A stretch of 64,000 bases of DNA from Bacteroidota bacterium (GCA_029573495.1 JAKQEI010000104.1:1-64000), one strand, 5' to 3'; positions 39,117 through 47,550 are shown, numbered from the stretch's first letter. Notes: a model not told the origin generated them from the letters alone. Numbers and translations are program-made.

Positions 39117-39761
39117 ATGATCCTGCGTTCGTTCCTGCCGGTCCTCATGGCCGGTCTCGTCATTCCCGTGTTCGCACAGACCGTTGCCGATACGCCTTCA
39201 CGCACCATCAAAGCGGGGAAGGCCGAGGTCACCGCGCTGGCCATCGCGCCGAAGGGTGACCGCGTGCTGATAGGCACCAACAGCGGTGCCGTGCTGTGTG
39301 CGATCGAGAGCGGCAAGAAGTTGCATGCCTTCGCCTACGGGGAGGATGGTGCCACTGCGGTGTACCATGTGGGCTTCAACGACAACGGTGAATTCGTGGT
39401 ATTGATAGGTCCGAGCGGGAAGCGTACGGTATGGAGCGCTGCCGATGGCCATCAGGAGAAGGTGATCACCCCGCACCGCTGGATACCCGACCCCAGGCAG
39501 GTGAAGGCGATGGGCCTGGAGATGTCCAATTCAGCCTTCGACCGTTTCTATCAACAGCAGGAGGTGAAGGTGGGTGAAATGACCCTGCGTGCCGTGAAGG
39601 ACGGCAAGGTGGACTTCATCGGACCCGATGGGAAGGTGCAGCGGACCATGAGCTTTCCCGAGAACAAGGACCAACACCACCGCGCCCCCCTGCTCCTTTG
39701 GGAAGACCAGTTGCTCGTAGGCACCGATGATGGCCGCGTGCTCTTCTACGAAGTGCGCTGA
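39117..39761 (+). CDS. Secreted beta-propeller-like (WD40-type) hypothetical protein
   Basis: Signal peptide then VTALAIAPKGDRVLIGTNSGAVLCAI repeats. Confidence 0.5.
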   Translation: MILRSFLPVLMAGLVIPVFAQTVADTPSRTIKAGKAEVTALAIAPKGDRVLIGTNSGAVLCAIESGKKLHAFAYGEDGATAVYHVGFNDNGEFVVLIGPSGKRTVWSAADGHQEKVITPHRWIPDPRQVKAMGLEMSNSAFDRFYQQQEVKVGEMTLRAVKDGKVDFIGPDGKVQRTMSFPENKDQHHRAPLLLWEDQLLVGTDDGRVLFYEVR

Positions 39762-40204
39762 GCCTTCAACGTCCGTAGCGCCGAACGAACATGGTGGGAG
39801 GCCCGCAAGGGGTCGTTCAATGCCGTGCGGATGATGCCTTGCTTGTCGATGACATAGGTCACCCGGCCGGGGAACAATCCGAAGGTCTTCGGGATGTCAT
39901 AGGCCTTGCGTACCATGCTGTCCTTGTCGGCCAGCAGGCGGTACGGCAGTTTCCAACGCTCTGCGAAGTGGAGGTGCGAATCCACCGGGTCACTGCTGAT
40001 CCCTAGCACCACCGCATCCTCTTCAAGGAGCTCATCGTGCGCATCGCGGAAGGCGCACACCTCCAGGGTGCACACCATCGTGTTGTCCTTCGGGTAGAAG
40101 AAGAGCACCACATGGCTCCTACCAAGCAGGTCGCTCAGTGAGACCATCTCTCCGTTCTGGTCAGGGAGTTCGAAGGCTGGGGCTATCGTGCCTGGTTCAA
40201 GCAT
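39746..40204 (-). CDS. Peroxiredoxin (BCP/AhpC-TSA family)
   Basis: APAFELPDQNGEMVSLSDLLGRSHVVLFFYPKDNTMVCTLEVCAFRD. Confidence 0.93.
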   Translation of the reverse strand: MLEPGTIAPAFELPDQNGEMVSLSDLLGRSHVVLFFYPKDNTMVCTLEVCAFRDAHDELLEEDAVVLGISSDPVDSHLHFAERWKLPYRLLADKDSMVRKAYDIPKTFGLFPGRVTYVIDKQGIIRTALNDPLRASHHVRSALRTLKAQRTS

Positions 40205-40763
40205 CCTTTGGCGTACCCGGGGTGGAACTCCGCAGCCGGCTGCCCACGAGCATCACAACGGCGCCGACGATGAGCAGGCCGGCCGAACCCCATATCCAAC
40301 CCATGTGATCACGGAAGATGAGCAGGACGATCAGTATGAAGAGCAGGAGCGTGGCCCCTTGGCCCCACAACCCGATGAGCCATGCGGACCACTTCACTTC
40401 GCCGCGTTGAAGCCGGCGTTGAAGCCGGTGGACGGAAAGGTGGTACGCGAACACCAGTGCCATGTAGCCCATCAGGATGTGCATGAACGGCTCCTTCAGC
40501 AGAGCGGGTCGCAGGTAGAGGACCCATCCTCCCATGATCAGGAAGGCGATCAGGGCCGGCCAGTTCGTGTAATAGAGGGCACGACGTTCCAACACACAGA
40601 ACTGGTCGAGGAGGATCTTCCGGTCGGGTTCCCATTTGGCCATGGCCGTTCGATGCGCCACGAACAAGCGGACGATGTGGAAGGTGCCGGCGAAGAAGAC
40701 CACCAGGGCGAACAGATGTAGGGCCTTCAATAGGGCAGGGATCTCCGTGGTGGTCGGTTCCAT
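40197..40763 (-). CDS. CopD/HemJ-like integral membrane protein
   Basis: KALHLFALVVFFAGTFHIVRLFVAHR...ALYYTNWPALIAFLIMGGWVL. Confidence 0.7.
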   Translation of the reverse strand: MEPTTTEIPALLKALHLFALVVFFAGTFHIVRLFVAHRTAMAKWEPDRKILLDQFCVLERRALYYTNWPALIAFLIMGGWVLYLRPALLKEPFMHILMGYMALVFAYHLSVHRLQRRLQRGEVKWSAWLIGLWGQGATLLLFILIVLLIFRDHMGWIWGSAGLLIVGAVVMLVGSRLRSSTPGTPKDA

Positions 40764-40773
40764 GGTCTTCGAC

Positions 40774-40781
40774 CAAAGGTA
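40774..40781 (-). promoter_or_regulatory. -7 element TACCTTTG for the CopD/HemJ-like gene
   Basis: Plus strand CAAAGGTA; ends 11 nt from the ATG at 40763. Confidence 0.6.
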
Positions 40782-40797
40782 GCGGTGGTCGGCGCTC

Positions 40798-40805
40798 TAC
40801 CTTCG
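40798..40805 (+). promoter_or_regulatory. -7 element TACCTTCG for the thioesterase gene
   Basis: Ends 8 nt before ATG 40813. Confidence 0.65.
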
Positions 40806-40812
40806 CGCCGCG

Positions 40813-41340
40813 ATGATCCGAGCCCCACGACCCACGACTGAAAGCTACGCGGAGACCACCCACCTCGTGCTACCCAATGACACCAATACCCTGGGCAATC
40901 TTTTCGGGGGGCAATTGCTCAAGTGGCTTGATATCAACTGCGCGATCAGTGCGCACCGTCATTGTAAACGGCTGGCGGTCACAGTGGCCGTCAACCACGT
41001 CGGATTCGATCGGCCGATCAAATTGGGCGACTTCGTCACGATCAAGAGCCATGTGAGCCGTGGATTCAGCACGAGCATGGAGGTGTGGGCGGATGTATGG
41101 GTGGAGGACCAGCAGACCGGCGAGAAGATCATGGTGACCAGCGCCATCTACACCTTCGTCGCGATCGACCAAGCCGGCCGTTCCTGCACGGTTCCTGATG
41201 TCATCCCGCAGAACGACGAGGAGCAACGGCGCTACGATGGAGCCTTGAGACGGCGCCAGCTACGGCTGATCCTGAGCGGCAAGATGAAGGCCGAGGATGC
41301 GAATGAGCTGAAAGCGCTCTTCGCCGATAACAAGTCCTAA
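40813..41340 (+). CDS. Acyl-CoA thioesterase (hotdog fold)
   Basis: THLVLPNDTNTLGNLFGGQLLKWLDINCAISAHRH. Confidence 0.92.
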   Translation: MIRAPRPTTESYAETTHLVLPNDTNTLGNLFGGQLLKWLDINCAISAHRHCKRLAVTVAVNHVGFDRPIKLGDFVTIKSHVSRGFSTSMEVWADVWVEDQQTGEKIMVTSAIYTFVAIDQAGRSCTVPDVIPQNDEEQRRYDGALRRRQLRLILSGKMKAEDANELKALFADNKS

Positions 41341-41699
41341 AGGCTCTCGTCCAGGCTGTTGCCGTCGAAGAGCTCGCCGGTCTCCGTGTCGTGTGCGCGA
41401 AGGTCCAGCGCACGCAGGATGGCGGCTACGCACACCGCGCTCTGATCGCCTCCGTGCACATGAGCCACGATGTAGCGCACCGTGTCCCGGTCCTCCATGT
41501 GCAACTGCAGGCTGAGGTCGTAGCCGGGCTGCCGGATGAAGAGCCAGTCCTGGTCCTGTTCCTCGGCGAACGGTACGGCTTCCTTGATCTTCCGGATGAT
41601 GCCAGTCCGATCTCCGATCGGACGTGGTCGATGGGAGGCCGGGACATCGTTGATCGACGGGACGTCCGGCAGGTCCTGGATGAAGATGTCCCAGCTCAT
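41337..41699 (-). CDS. Hypothetical protein
   Basis: MSWDIFIQDLPDVPSINDVP...; overlaps flanking coding regions by 4 bp on each side. Confidence 0.6.
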   Translation of the reverse strand: MSWDIFIQDLPDVPSINDVPASHRPRPIGDRTGIIRKIKEAVPFAEEQDQDWLFIRQPGYDLSLQLHMEDRDTVRYIVAHVHGGDQSAVCVAAILRALDLRAHDTETGELFDGNSLDESL

Positions 41700-42670
41700 T
41701 CGGCGGCGAAGGTCGCGATGGCATTGAGATCCTGATCCTCCATGCACCGGAAATGGCCCTCAGGGCAACGTTCGTAACCGATCTTGGAGCAGGGTCGGCA
41801 TGGGAGTTCCACCTGTGCGACCCTTGCACGTTGAGGATGGGTCGGCATGTAAGGGCCCATGCCGAATTCCGGGATGGTGTTCCCCCAAATGCTCATCACG
41901 GGCCGCTTGAAGGCCGCTGCGATGTGCATGGCGCCGCTGTCGTGTGCGATCACGCGTGATGCCTGCCTGATCAGGGAGGCGCTGCCCAGGATGTCGTACC
42001 GTCCTGTGGCATCGAACACCCTGCCGCCAACGGTCGAGGCGATGCTCCGTGCAACCTCCTGATCCTCCTTGCCTCCGATCAATATCACCGGCCCTGCGAC
42101 CGATCGGGCGAGTTCGATGAGCTTATGGGGTGGAAGCCGTTTGGTGGCATGAGCAGCGCCGATGGCCAGCGCGGTGTAGCCCTGTCGATGCGCTTCGGGC
42201 AGGGCTCGCATATCGATCTCGCGTTCGGGTGGAACGAAGAGATCCAGCCCGGCCATGTCGTTGTGGACACCCAGGTCCTCCACCGCACGGAAGTAGCGGT
42301 CCACGATGTGCTCCTTCGGCAGACGGTCCAGTTTGAAGTTCACCATCAACCACTTCTCGATGTTCAGTTTCGGGAAGCTGCTCGAACGAACGCCCAGTGC
42401 CCTTTTGACCCGTGTGGTGCGCAGGTTATGGTGGAGGTCGACAACGGCATCGAAGCCTTCCTTCTTCAACGAACGGATCAGCTCGCCGAGGTCGTCCTTC
42501 AGCTCATGCACCTTGTCCACGTGCGGGTTGAAGCGCACCAGATCGGCGAAAACGGCCTTGGTCGCCACGTGCACTTCCGCTCCTTGCAGTTGCTGCTTCA
42601 CACACCGCAGTACCGGGCTCGTGAGCACGATGTCGCCGATGGACGAGAAACGGAGGACGAGGACCTTCAT
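41696..42670 (-). CDS. Glycosyltransferase family 9 (heptosyltransferase-like)
   Basis: MKVLVLRFSSIGDIVLTSPVLRCVKQQL; VIAHDSGAMHIAAAFKRPVMSIWGNTIPEFGMGPY. Confidence 0.9.
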   Translation of the reverse strand: MKVLVLRFSSIGDIVLTSPVLRCVKQQLQGAEVHVATKAVFADLVRFNPHVDKVHELKDDLGELIRSLKKEGFDAVVDLHHNLRTTRVKRALGVRSSSFPKLNIEKWLMVNFKLDRLPKEHIVDRYFRAVEDLGVHNDMAGLDLFVPPEREIDMRALPEAHRQGYTALAIGAAHATKRLPPHKLIELARSVAGPVILIGGKEDQEVARSIASTVGGRVFDATGRYDILGSASLIRQASRVIAHDSGAMHIAAAFKRPVMSIWGNTIPEFGMGPYMPTHPQRARVAQVELPCRPCSKIGYERCPEGHFRCMEDQDLNAIATFAAE

Positions 42671-42707
42671 GCGTGCATGTGACCATGAGGGCATGTGGAC
42701 ATGGACC
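42668..42707. repeat. 8-bp phased CATG array (5 units) including the GT9 start codon
   Basis: CATGCGTG CATGTGAC CATGAGGG CATGTGGA CATGGACC; CAT at 42668, 42676, 42684, 42692, 42700. Confidence 0.93.
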
Positions 42708-42790
42708 CCCACTGCTGCTCATGGCCGCGCCCAAAAGTAGCCGAGGATGCGTGCGGCGATCGTCTTCATGGCCACTTGATCGAATACCCG

Positions 42791-42806
42791 CATGGGCACA
42801 TGTTCC
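42791..42806. repeat. Two further 8-bp phased units CATGGGCA CATGTTCC
   Basis: CAT at 42791 and 42799. Confidence 0.5.
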
Positions 42807-42812
42807 CTCCGG

Positions 42813-42820
42813 TATCTTCG
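42813..42820 (+). promoter_or_regulatory. -7 element TATCTTCG for tatD
   Basis: Ends 6 nt before GTG 42826. Confidence 0.55.
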
Positions 42821-42825
42821 CCGAT

Positions 42826-43593
42826 GTGTTCATCGATACCCACGCCCACCTCTACCACCAGCAGTTCGCGGGCGACCGTGAGGCCATGTTGGCACGCGCG
42901 GTCGATGTGGGGGTCACGAAGTTCTTCCTGCCGAACGTGGACCATGGAAGCATCGAAGGCATGGATGCCATGGCGGCCGCTCATCCCGCCACTTGCTTCG
43001 CCATGATGGGTCTTCACCCATGTTCCGTCGGGGAGGTGAACGATGAGGCGTTGGATGAGGTGGAGCGTCTTCTTCGGACCGGACGTTATTGTGGGGTGGG
43101 GGAGGTCGGCATCGACCTCTACTGGGACAAGACCTGGATCACCCAGCAGCAGGAGGCCTTCCGTCAGCAGGTGCGCTGGGCGAAGGAATTGGACCTGCCG
43201 GTCGTGATCCACTGTCGGAACAGCTTCGCCGAGACGATCGCCGTGGTGGAGGAGGAGAACGGGGACGACCTTCGCGGCGTGTTCCACTGCTTCACGGGTT
43301 CTCCGGAAGAAGCGCGACGCATCATCGCATTGGACGGCTTCATGCTGGGCATCGGAGGGGTGATCACCTACCCGAGGGGAGGCCTGTACGAGACGATGCA
43401 GGTGGTCGGTGCGGAGCAATGCGTGTTGGAGACCGACGCACCCTATCTCGCTCCGGTACCGTTCCGCGGCAAGCGCAACGAGAGCGCCTACATCCCGCAC
43501 ATTGCGGAGAAGCTCGCCCTGGCCACCGGGCGCACCGTGGCCGAGATCGCCTCGATCACCACCACCAACGCAGAACGCCTCTTCCGCCGATGA
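42826..43593 (+). CDS. tatD: TatD family hydrolase (GTG start proposed)
   Basis: VFIDTHAHLYHQQF; GEVGIDLYWDKTWITQQQEAFRQQVRWAKELDLPVVIHCRNS; GVFHCFTGSPEEA; LETDAPYLAPVPFRGKRNE. Confidence 0.94.
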   Translation: MFIDTHAHLYHQQFAGDREAMLARAVDVGVTKFFLPNVDHGSIEGMDAMAAAHPATCFAMMGLHPCSVGEVNDEALDEVERLLRTGRYCGVGEVGIDLYWDKTWITQQQEAFRQQVRWAKELDLPVVIHCRNSFAETIAVVEEENGDDLRGVFHCFTGSPEEARRIIALDGFMLGIGGVITYPRGGLYETMQVVGAEQCVLETDAPYLAPVPFRGKRNESAYIPHIAEKLALATGRTVAEIASITTTNAERLFRR

Positions 43594-44618
43594 ACCAGCG
43601 CTCCGTCCTGATCATTTACACCGGCGGGACCATCGGCATGGTCGCCGACCCACGGAGCGGCGCCCTGCACCCCATGGACCTTTCCCACCTGGAGGAGCAG
43701 GTCCCCGAGCTCGACCGGATGAAGGTGCGTCTCGGCGCAGTGTCCTTCGACCAGCCGATCGACAGCAGCGACATGCGACCCGCGGACTGGGTGCGTATCG
43801 CACGGATCATCGGTGAACACTACGACGCATATGATGGATTCGTCGTGCTGCACGGTAGCGACACGATGGCCTACACTGCCAGCGCGCTCAGCTTCCTGCT
43901 GGAAGGCTTGAACAAGCCGGTGGTCCTCACAGGCTCGCAACTTCCAATCGGCACCATCCGGACCGATGCGAAGGAGAATCTCATCACCGCGATCGAAGTG
44001 GCAGCAGCTTGTGATCAGCACGGTCGCGCCGTGGTACCGGAGGTGGCCGTGTATTTCGAGTACAGCCTGTATCGGGGCAATCGCACGGTCAAGGTGCATG
44101 CCGAGCGGTTCGAGGCCTTCCGATCACCGAACCATCCGCGGCTGGCCGAGGCGGGTGTTCACCTCAAGTATGACCTCGCTGCGATACTCACCCACCGGAC
44201 CACTGGCTTGAAGGTGCATGACCGGATGGACGATAACGTTGGCGTTCTGCGGTTGTTCCCGGGCATCCGTGCGGAATGGGTGCGCCATGCGCTGGCCACA
44301 CCGGGCCTGCGAGCCGTGGTGCTGACCACCTTCGGGAGCGGCAATGGTCCTACGGATAGTGGGTTCATTGAGGCACTGCGAACCGCCAGGGAGCGGGGCA
44401 TCACCGTGGTGAACGTGACCCAATGCTTCGGTGGCCGGGTTGAACAAGGACGTTATGTGACAAGCCAGGCCTTTGTGGAACTCGGGGTGCTGAGCGGTGG
44501 GGATATGACCGTGGAGGCGGCTGTGGCGAAGCTGATGTTCCTGTTAGGGGAAGGACTGGATGGCCCTGCTTTGGCGCGTGCTTTCGGAACCTCTTTGTGT
44601 GGAGAGGTCAGCGGTTGA
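43590..44618 (+). CDS. ansA: Type I asparaginase
   Basis: VLIIYTGGTIGMVADPRSGALHPM; FVVLHGSDTMAYTASALSFLLEGLNKPVVLTGSQLPIGTIRTDAKENLI. Confidence 0.95.
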   Translation: MNQRSVLIIYTGGTIGMVADPRSGALHPMDLSHLEEQVPELDRMKVRLGAVSFDQPIDSSDMRPADWVRIARIIGEHYDAYDGFVVLHGSDTMAYTASALSFLLEGLNKPVVLTGSQLPIGTIRTDAKENLITAIEVAAACDQHGRAVVPEVAVYFEYSLYRGNRTVKVHAERFEAFRSPNHPRLAEAGVHLKYDLAAILTHRTTGLKVHDRMDDNVGVLRLFPGIRAEWVRHALATPGLRAVVLTTFGSGNGPTDSGFIEALRTARERGITVVNVTQCFGGRVEQGRYVTSQAFVELGVLSGGDMTVEAAVAKLMFLLGEGLDGPALARAFGTSLCGEVSG

Positions 44619-44667
44619 ACGGCAATATTCCTGATGCGGGGATCACCGGGAGTAGGATCGCTAGGAA

Positions 44668-44830
44668 CGGGCTTTCCCTTTCGGGGAGGGCTTCGACCAG
44701 AAGCCTATCGCTTCGCGATCACCTTCATCCGTTCCTTCATTTCGCCCAAGCTTCGCTTGGCTCATTCGCAAACGAATGAAGCCGCTTTGCAGCGGCTTCT
44801 GGTCGGCGGAGAGAGAGGGATTGCCCGAGA
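44668..44830. repeat. 163-bp tandem repeat, unit 1 (contains a 16-nt copy of the tRNA-Ser 3' end at 44807-44822)
   Basis: Near-identical to unit 2; begins cgggctttccc. Confidence 0.95.
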
Positions 44831-44985
44831 CGGGCTTTCCCATTGGGGGAGGGTTTCGACCAGAAGCCTATCGCTTCGCGATCACCTTCATCCGTTCCTT
44901 CATTTCGCCCAAGCTTCGCTTGGCTCATTCGGAAACGAATGAAGCCGCTTTGCAGCGGCTTCTGGTCGGCGGAGAGAGAGGGATT
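44831..44985. repeat. 163-bp-period tandem repeat, unit 2 (runs into the tRNA-Ser 3' end)
   Basis: Four hairpins: ATCGC-TTC-GCGAT, CCAAGC-TTC-GCTTGG, TCATTCG-GAAA-CGAATGA, GAAGCCGCT-TTGC-AGCGGCTTC; outer arms GACCAGAAGCC/GGCTTCTGGTC. Confidence 0.95.
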
Positions 44986-45056
44986 CGAACCCCCGTTACC
45001 CTTTCAGGTAAACACACTTTCCAGGCGTGCGCCTTAAACCACTCGGCCATCTCTCC
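44970..45056 (-). tRNA. tRNA-Ser (anticodon GGA)
   Basis: Reverse complement GGAGAGATGGCCGAGTGGTTTAAGGCGCACGCCTGGAAAGTGTGTTTACCTGAAAGGGTAACGGGGGTTCGAATCCCTCTCTCTCCG; long variable arm; 7-bp acceptor; CCA not encoded. Confidence 0.96.
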
Positions 45057-45066
45057 AGTGGGGCCG

Positions 45067-45074
45067 CGAAAATA
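45067..45074 (-). promoter_or_regulatory. -7 element TATTTTCG upstream of tRNA-Ser
   Basis: Plus strand CGAAAATA 11 nt from the tRNA 5' end. Confidence 0.6.
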
Positions 45075-45135
45075 GCGAAAGGCGCCGCTTCCCAACGCCT
45101 GCGACCCACTTGCCTACCTTTGCGAGCCTTTCGCC

Positions 45136-46128
45136 ATGGTCCGGATAGGTCCCATCGAACTCCCGGAGTTCCCACTCCTGCTCGCACCCATGGAAGATGT
45201 GAGCGATCCGCCTTTCCGGGCCTTGTGCAAGAAGCATGGAGCCGACCTGATGTTCACCGAGTTCATCAGCAGTGAGGGGCTCATCCGCCAGGCCGTCAAG
45301 GGCCTCAAGAAACTGGACATCTTCGAGGCGGAGCGTCCCATCGGTATCCAGCTCTTCGGCGGTAGCGAGGATGCCATGGAGGAGGCTGCGCGCATCGCCG
45401 AAGCAGCGCGGCCGGACCTCATCGATATCAACTACGGCTGCCCGGTACACAAGGTGGTTAGCAAGGGTGCCGGGGCCTGCCTGCTTCAGGATGTGGACAA
45501 GATGGTGCGCTTGACGGAGAAGGTGGTGAAGGCGGTTAAGTTGCCGGTCACTGTGAAGACGCGCCTGGGCTGGAACGAGGCGACCAAGAACATCATGGAA
45601 GTGGCAGAGCGCCTGCAGGATGTGGGGATCAAGGCATTGAGCATCCATGGACGTACGAGGGCCCAGCTCTACAAAGGACCTGCTGATTGGACCTTGATCG
45701 GTGAGGTCAAGAACAATCCACGCATCCGCATACCCATCTTCGGTAACGGCGATATCGATTCACCGGAGAAGGCCGTGGAGTATCGGGACCGCTATGGTGT
45801 GGACGGCGTGATGATCGGACGTGCGACCATCGGCCATCCGTTCATATTCAACGAGATCAAGCACTTCATCCGCTCCGGCCAGCGCCTGCCGCAGCCTTCG
45901 ATAACCGACCGCGTGGAAGCGGCACGTGAACACCTCCGCAGTTCCCTGGCTTGGAAGGGCCCTTGGGAAGGGGTGGTGGAGATGCGCAGGCATTATGGCA
46001 ATTACCTGAAGGGTCTCCCGAACGTGAAGGATGTTCGCCTCCGCCTCTGCACGGAACGGGAACCCGCGATCCTGGAAGAGATCCTGGACGAAGTAAAAGC
46101 GACCTACGAACTGGCTTCGGTGGCCTGA
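45136..46128 (+). CDS. tRNA-dihydrouridine synthase
   Basis: LLAPMEDVSDPPFRALCKKHGADLMFTEFISSEGL; DINYGCPVHKVVSKGAGACLL; LSIHGRTRAQLYKGPADW. Confidence 0.95.
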   Translation: MVRIGPIELPEFPLLLAPMEDVSDPPFRALCKKHGADLMFTEFISSEGLIRQAVKGLKKLDIFEAERPIGIQLFGGSEDAMEEAARIAEAARPDLIDINYGCPVHKVVSKGAGACLLQDVDKMVRLTEKVVKAVKLPVTVKTRLGWNEATKNIMEVAERLQDVGIKALSIHGRTRAQLYKGPADWTLIGEVKNNPRIRIPIFGNGDIDSPEKAVEYRDRYGVDGVMIGRATIGHPFIFNEIKHFIRSGQRLPQPSITDRVEAAREHLRSSLAWKGPWEGVVEMRRHYGNYLKGLPNVKDVRLRLCTEREPAILEEILDEVKATYELASVA

Positions 46129-46138
46129 ACTGCACCGG

Positions 46139-47389
46139 CTAAGGTCCGGTGGTCGTCTTCGCGCTTTCCAGGAAGCGCTTGCTGAGCGCCCGTAGCGGGA
46201 TCCAAGCCGCCACAAGACCAATGGCCAGGACCATGAGCGCGATCAACACCAGGTCGGTTCCAAGGACGTTCACGGGATAGGCTTCCACGACCGAATCGCT
46301 GAGCTGAACGAAGCCGAAGTGCTCCTGCGCCAGGCAGATGCCCAGTCCGAGCAACAGCCCGATGATGACCCCGACCACGACGATCAGCAGTCCTTCATGG
46401 AAGAAGATGCGCCGGATCATCGCCGGGGTGGCACCCATGGCGGCGAGCGTGCCCATGTCGCGGCGCTTCTCGATCATCATCATGGTGAGCGAGGCGATGA
46501 TGTTGAACGCACCGATGAGGCCGATGAAACTGAGCACCACGAACGTGAAGAGCTTCTCGCTCGCGTTGGTCTGGTACATCAGCGCATTCTTCTGGTGGCG
46601 CGTCTTCACGGTGAATGCCGGACCGAGCTGCGCGCGCAGCCCATCGGCCACGCGGTCCATCTGCTTCTTGTCGTCCAGCTCGATCTCCAGCGCCGTTACC
46701 GCACTGTCGTAATTCAGTAGTTCCGCAGCGGTGTTCAGCGGCACCAGCATGTACTTCGAATCGAAATCGAGGTTGATGGTGAACGCCCCGCGCACGGCCA
46801 TGGCCACCGTCTCGAAGGCCCGCTGCTGGTACTTGCTCAGTTTGCGGCCGCGGATCGGCGCACTGATCTCCAGGGCTTGGAACACACCATCGTCCAGCGG
46901 CACACCGAGGTCCACCTTCAGGCCGATGCCCAGCAGCACGGCGGGGCCGGAGAGGCCCGTGAACGTGGGCTTGCCGCTGTACATGTACTGCTGCATCCGG
47001 CTCATGTGCAGGTACTGCGGCTCCACGCCCTTCATGGTGGCCACCCGCCGCTGGTCACCGCTGCGCAGCAGCACGTTCTCCTCGATCACCCAGCTCGTGT
47101 TGCGCACGCCCGGCTGTGCGAGGATGTGGTCAAGGTCCACCGATCCGCGCTCGAAGGTCTTGCCCTCCGCAGCGGTGATGGTGATGTCCTGATCGAACGG
47201 GCTGTAGATGGAATCCACCAGGTCCGAGATCCCGTTCAGCGTGCTCAACACCACCACCATCGCCGCCGTCACCACCGCGATCACCACGATGCTGATGGCC
47301 GTGATGATATTGATGGCGTTGGTACTCCGCCCCGCCGTGTTGCGGCGCGCGAAGAGGTAGCGGCGGGCGAAGAGGAGCGGGAGGTTCAT
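46139..47389 (-). CDS. FtsX/LolC-type ABC transporter permease
   Basis: MNLPLLFARRYLFARRNTAGRSTNAINIITAISIVVIAVVTAAMVVVLSTLNGI; FNIIASLTMMMIEKRRDMGTLAAMGATPAMIRRIFFHEGLLIVVVG. Confidence 0.92.
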   Translation of the reverse strand: MNLPLLFARRYLFARRNTAGRSTNAINIITAISIVVIAVVTAAMVVVLSTLNGISDLVDSIYSPFDQDITITAAEGKTFERGSVDLDHILAQPGVRNTSWVIEENVLLRSGDQRRVATMKGVEPQYLHMSRMQQYMYSGKPTFTGLSGPAVLLGIGLKVDLGVPLDDGVFQALEISAPIRGRKLSKYQQRAFETVAMAVRGAFTINLDFDSKYMLVPLNTAAELLNYDSAVTALEIELDDKKQMDRVADGLRAQLGPAFTVKTRHQKNALMYQTNASEKLFTFVVLSFIGLIGAFNIIASLTMMMIEKRRDMGTLAAMGATPAMIRRIFFHEGLLIVVVGVIIGLLLGLGICLAQEHFGFVQLSDSVVEAYPVNVLGTDLVLIALMVLAIGLVAAWIPLRALSKRFLESAKTTTGP

Positions 47390-47399
47390 GGCGGGTGCC

Positions 47400-47439
47400 C
47401 ATGTGACCATGTGCGCATGTGTTCATGTGCCCATGGTCG
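47400..47439. repeat. 8-bp phased array CATGTGAC CATGTGCG CATGTGTT CATGTGCC CATGGTCG
   Basis: CAT at 47400, 47408, 47416, 47424, 47432; lies 10 bp upstream of the minus-strand permease start. Confidence 0.95.
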
Positions 47440-47550
47440 CGGGTACGAAGATCCGCTTTCCAAGGGATGCCCTGACGATACCTCGGATACGATGCCCTGC
47501 CCTGCTGCACAGTCGGATCCATGCCTTTCCGTATCCTCGCATGATCCTTC

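Noticed and set aside
44668-44985. Possible CRISPR array
   Set aside because: Only two units, 163-bp period with no short repeat/spacer alternation and no cas genes.
44597-45075. Several short ORFs through the 163-bp repeats (GLSLSGRASTRSLSLRDHLHPFLHFAQASLGSF...)
   Set aside because: They change frame between copies (163 is not a multiple of 3) and run into the tRNA; the repeat is better explained as structured non-coding DNA/RNA.
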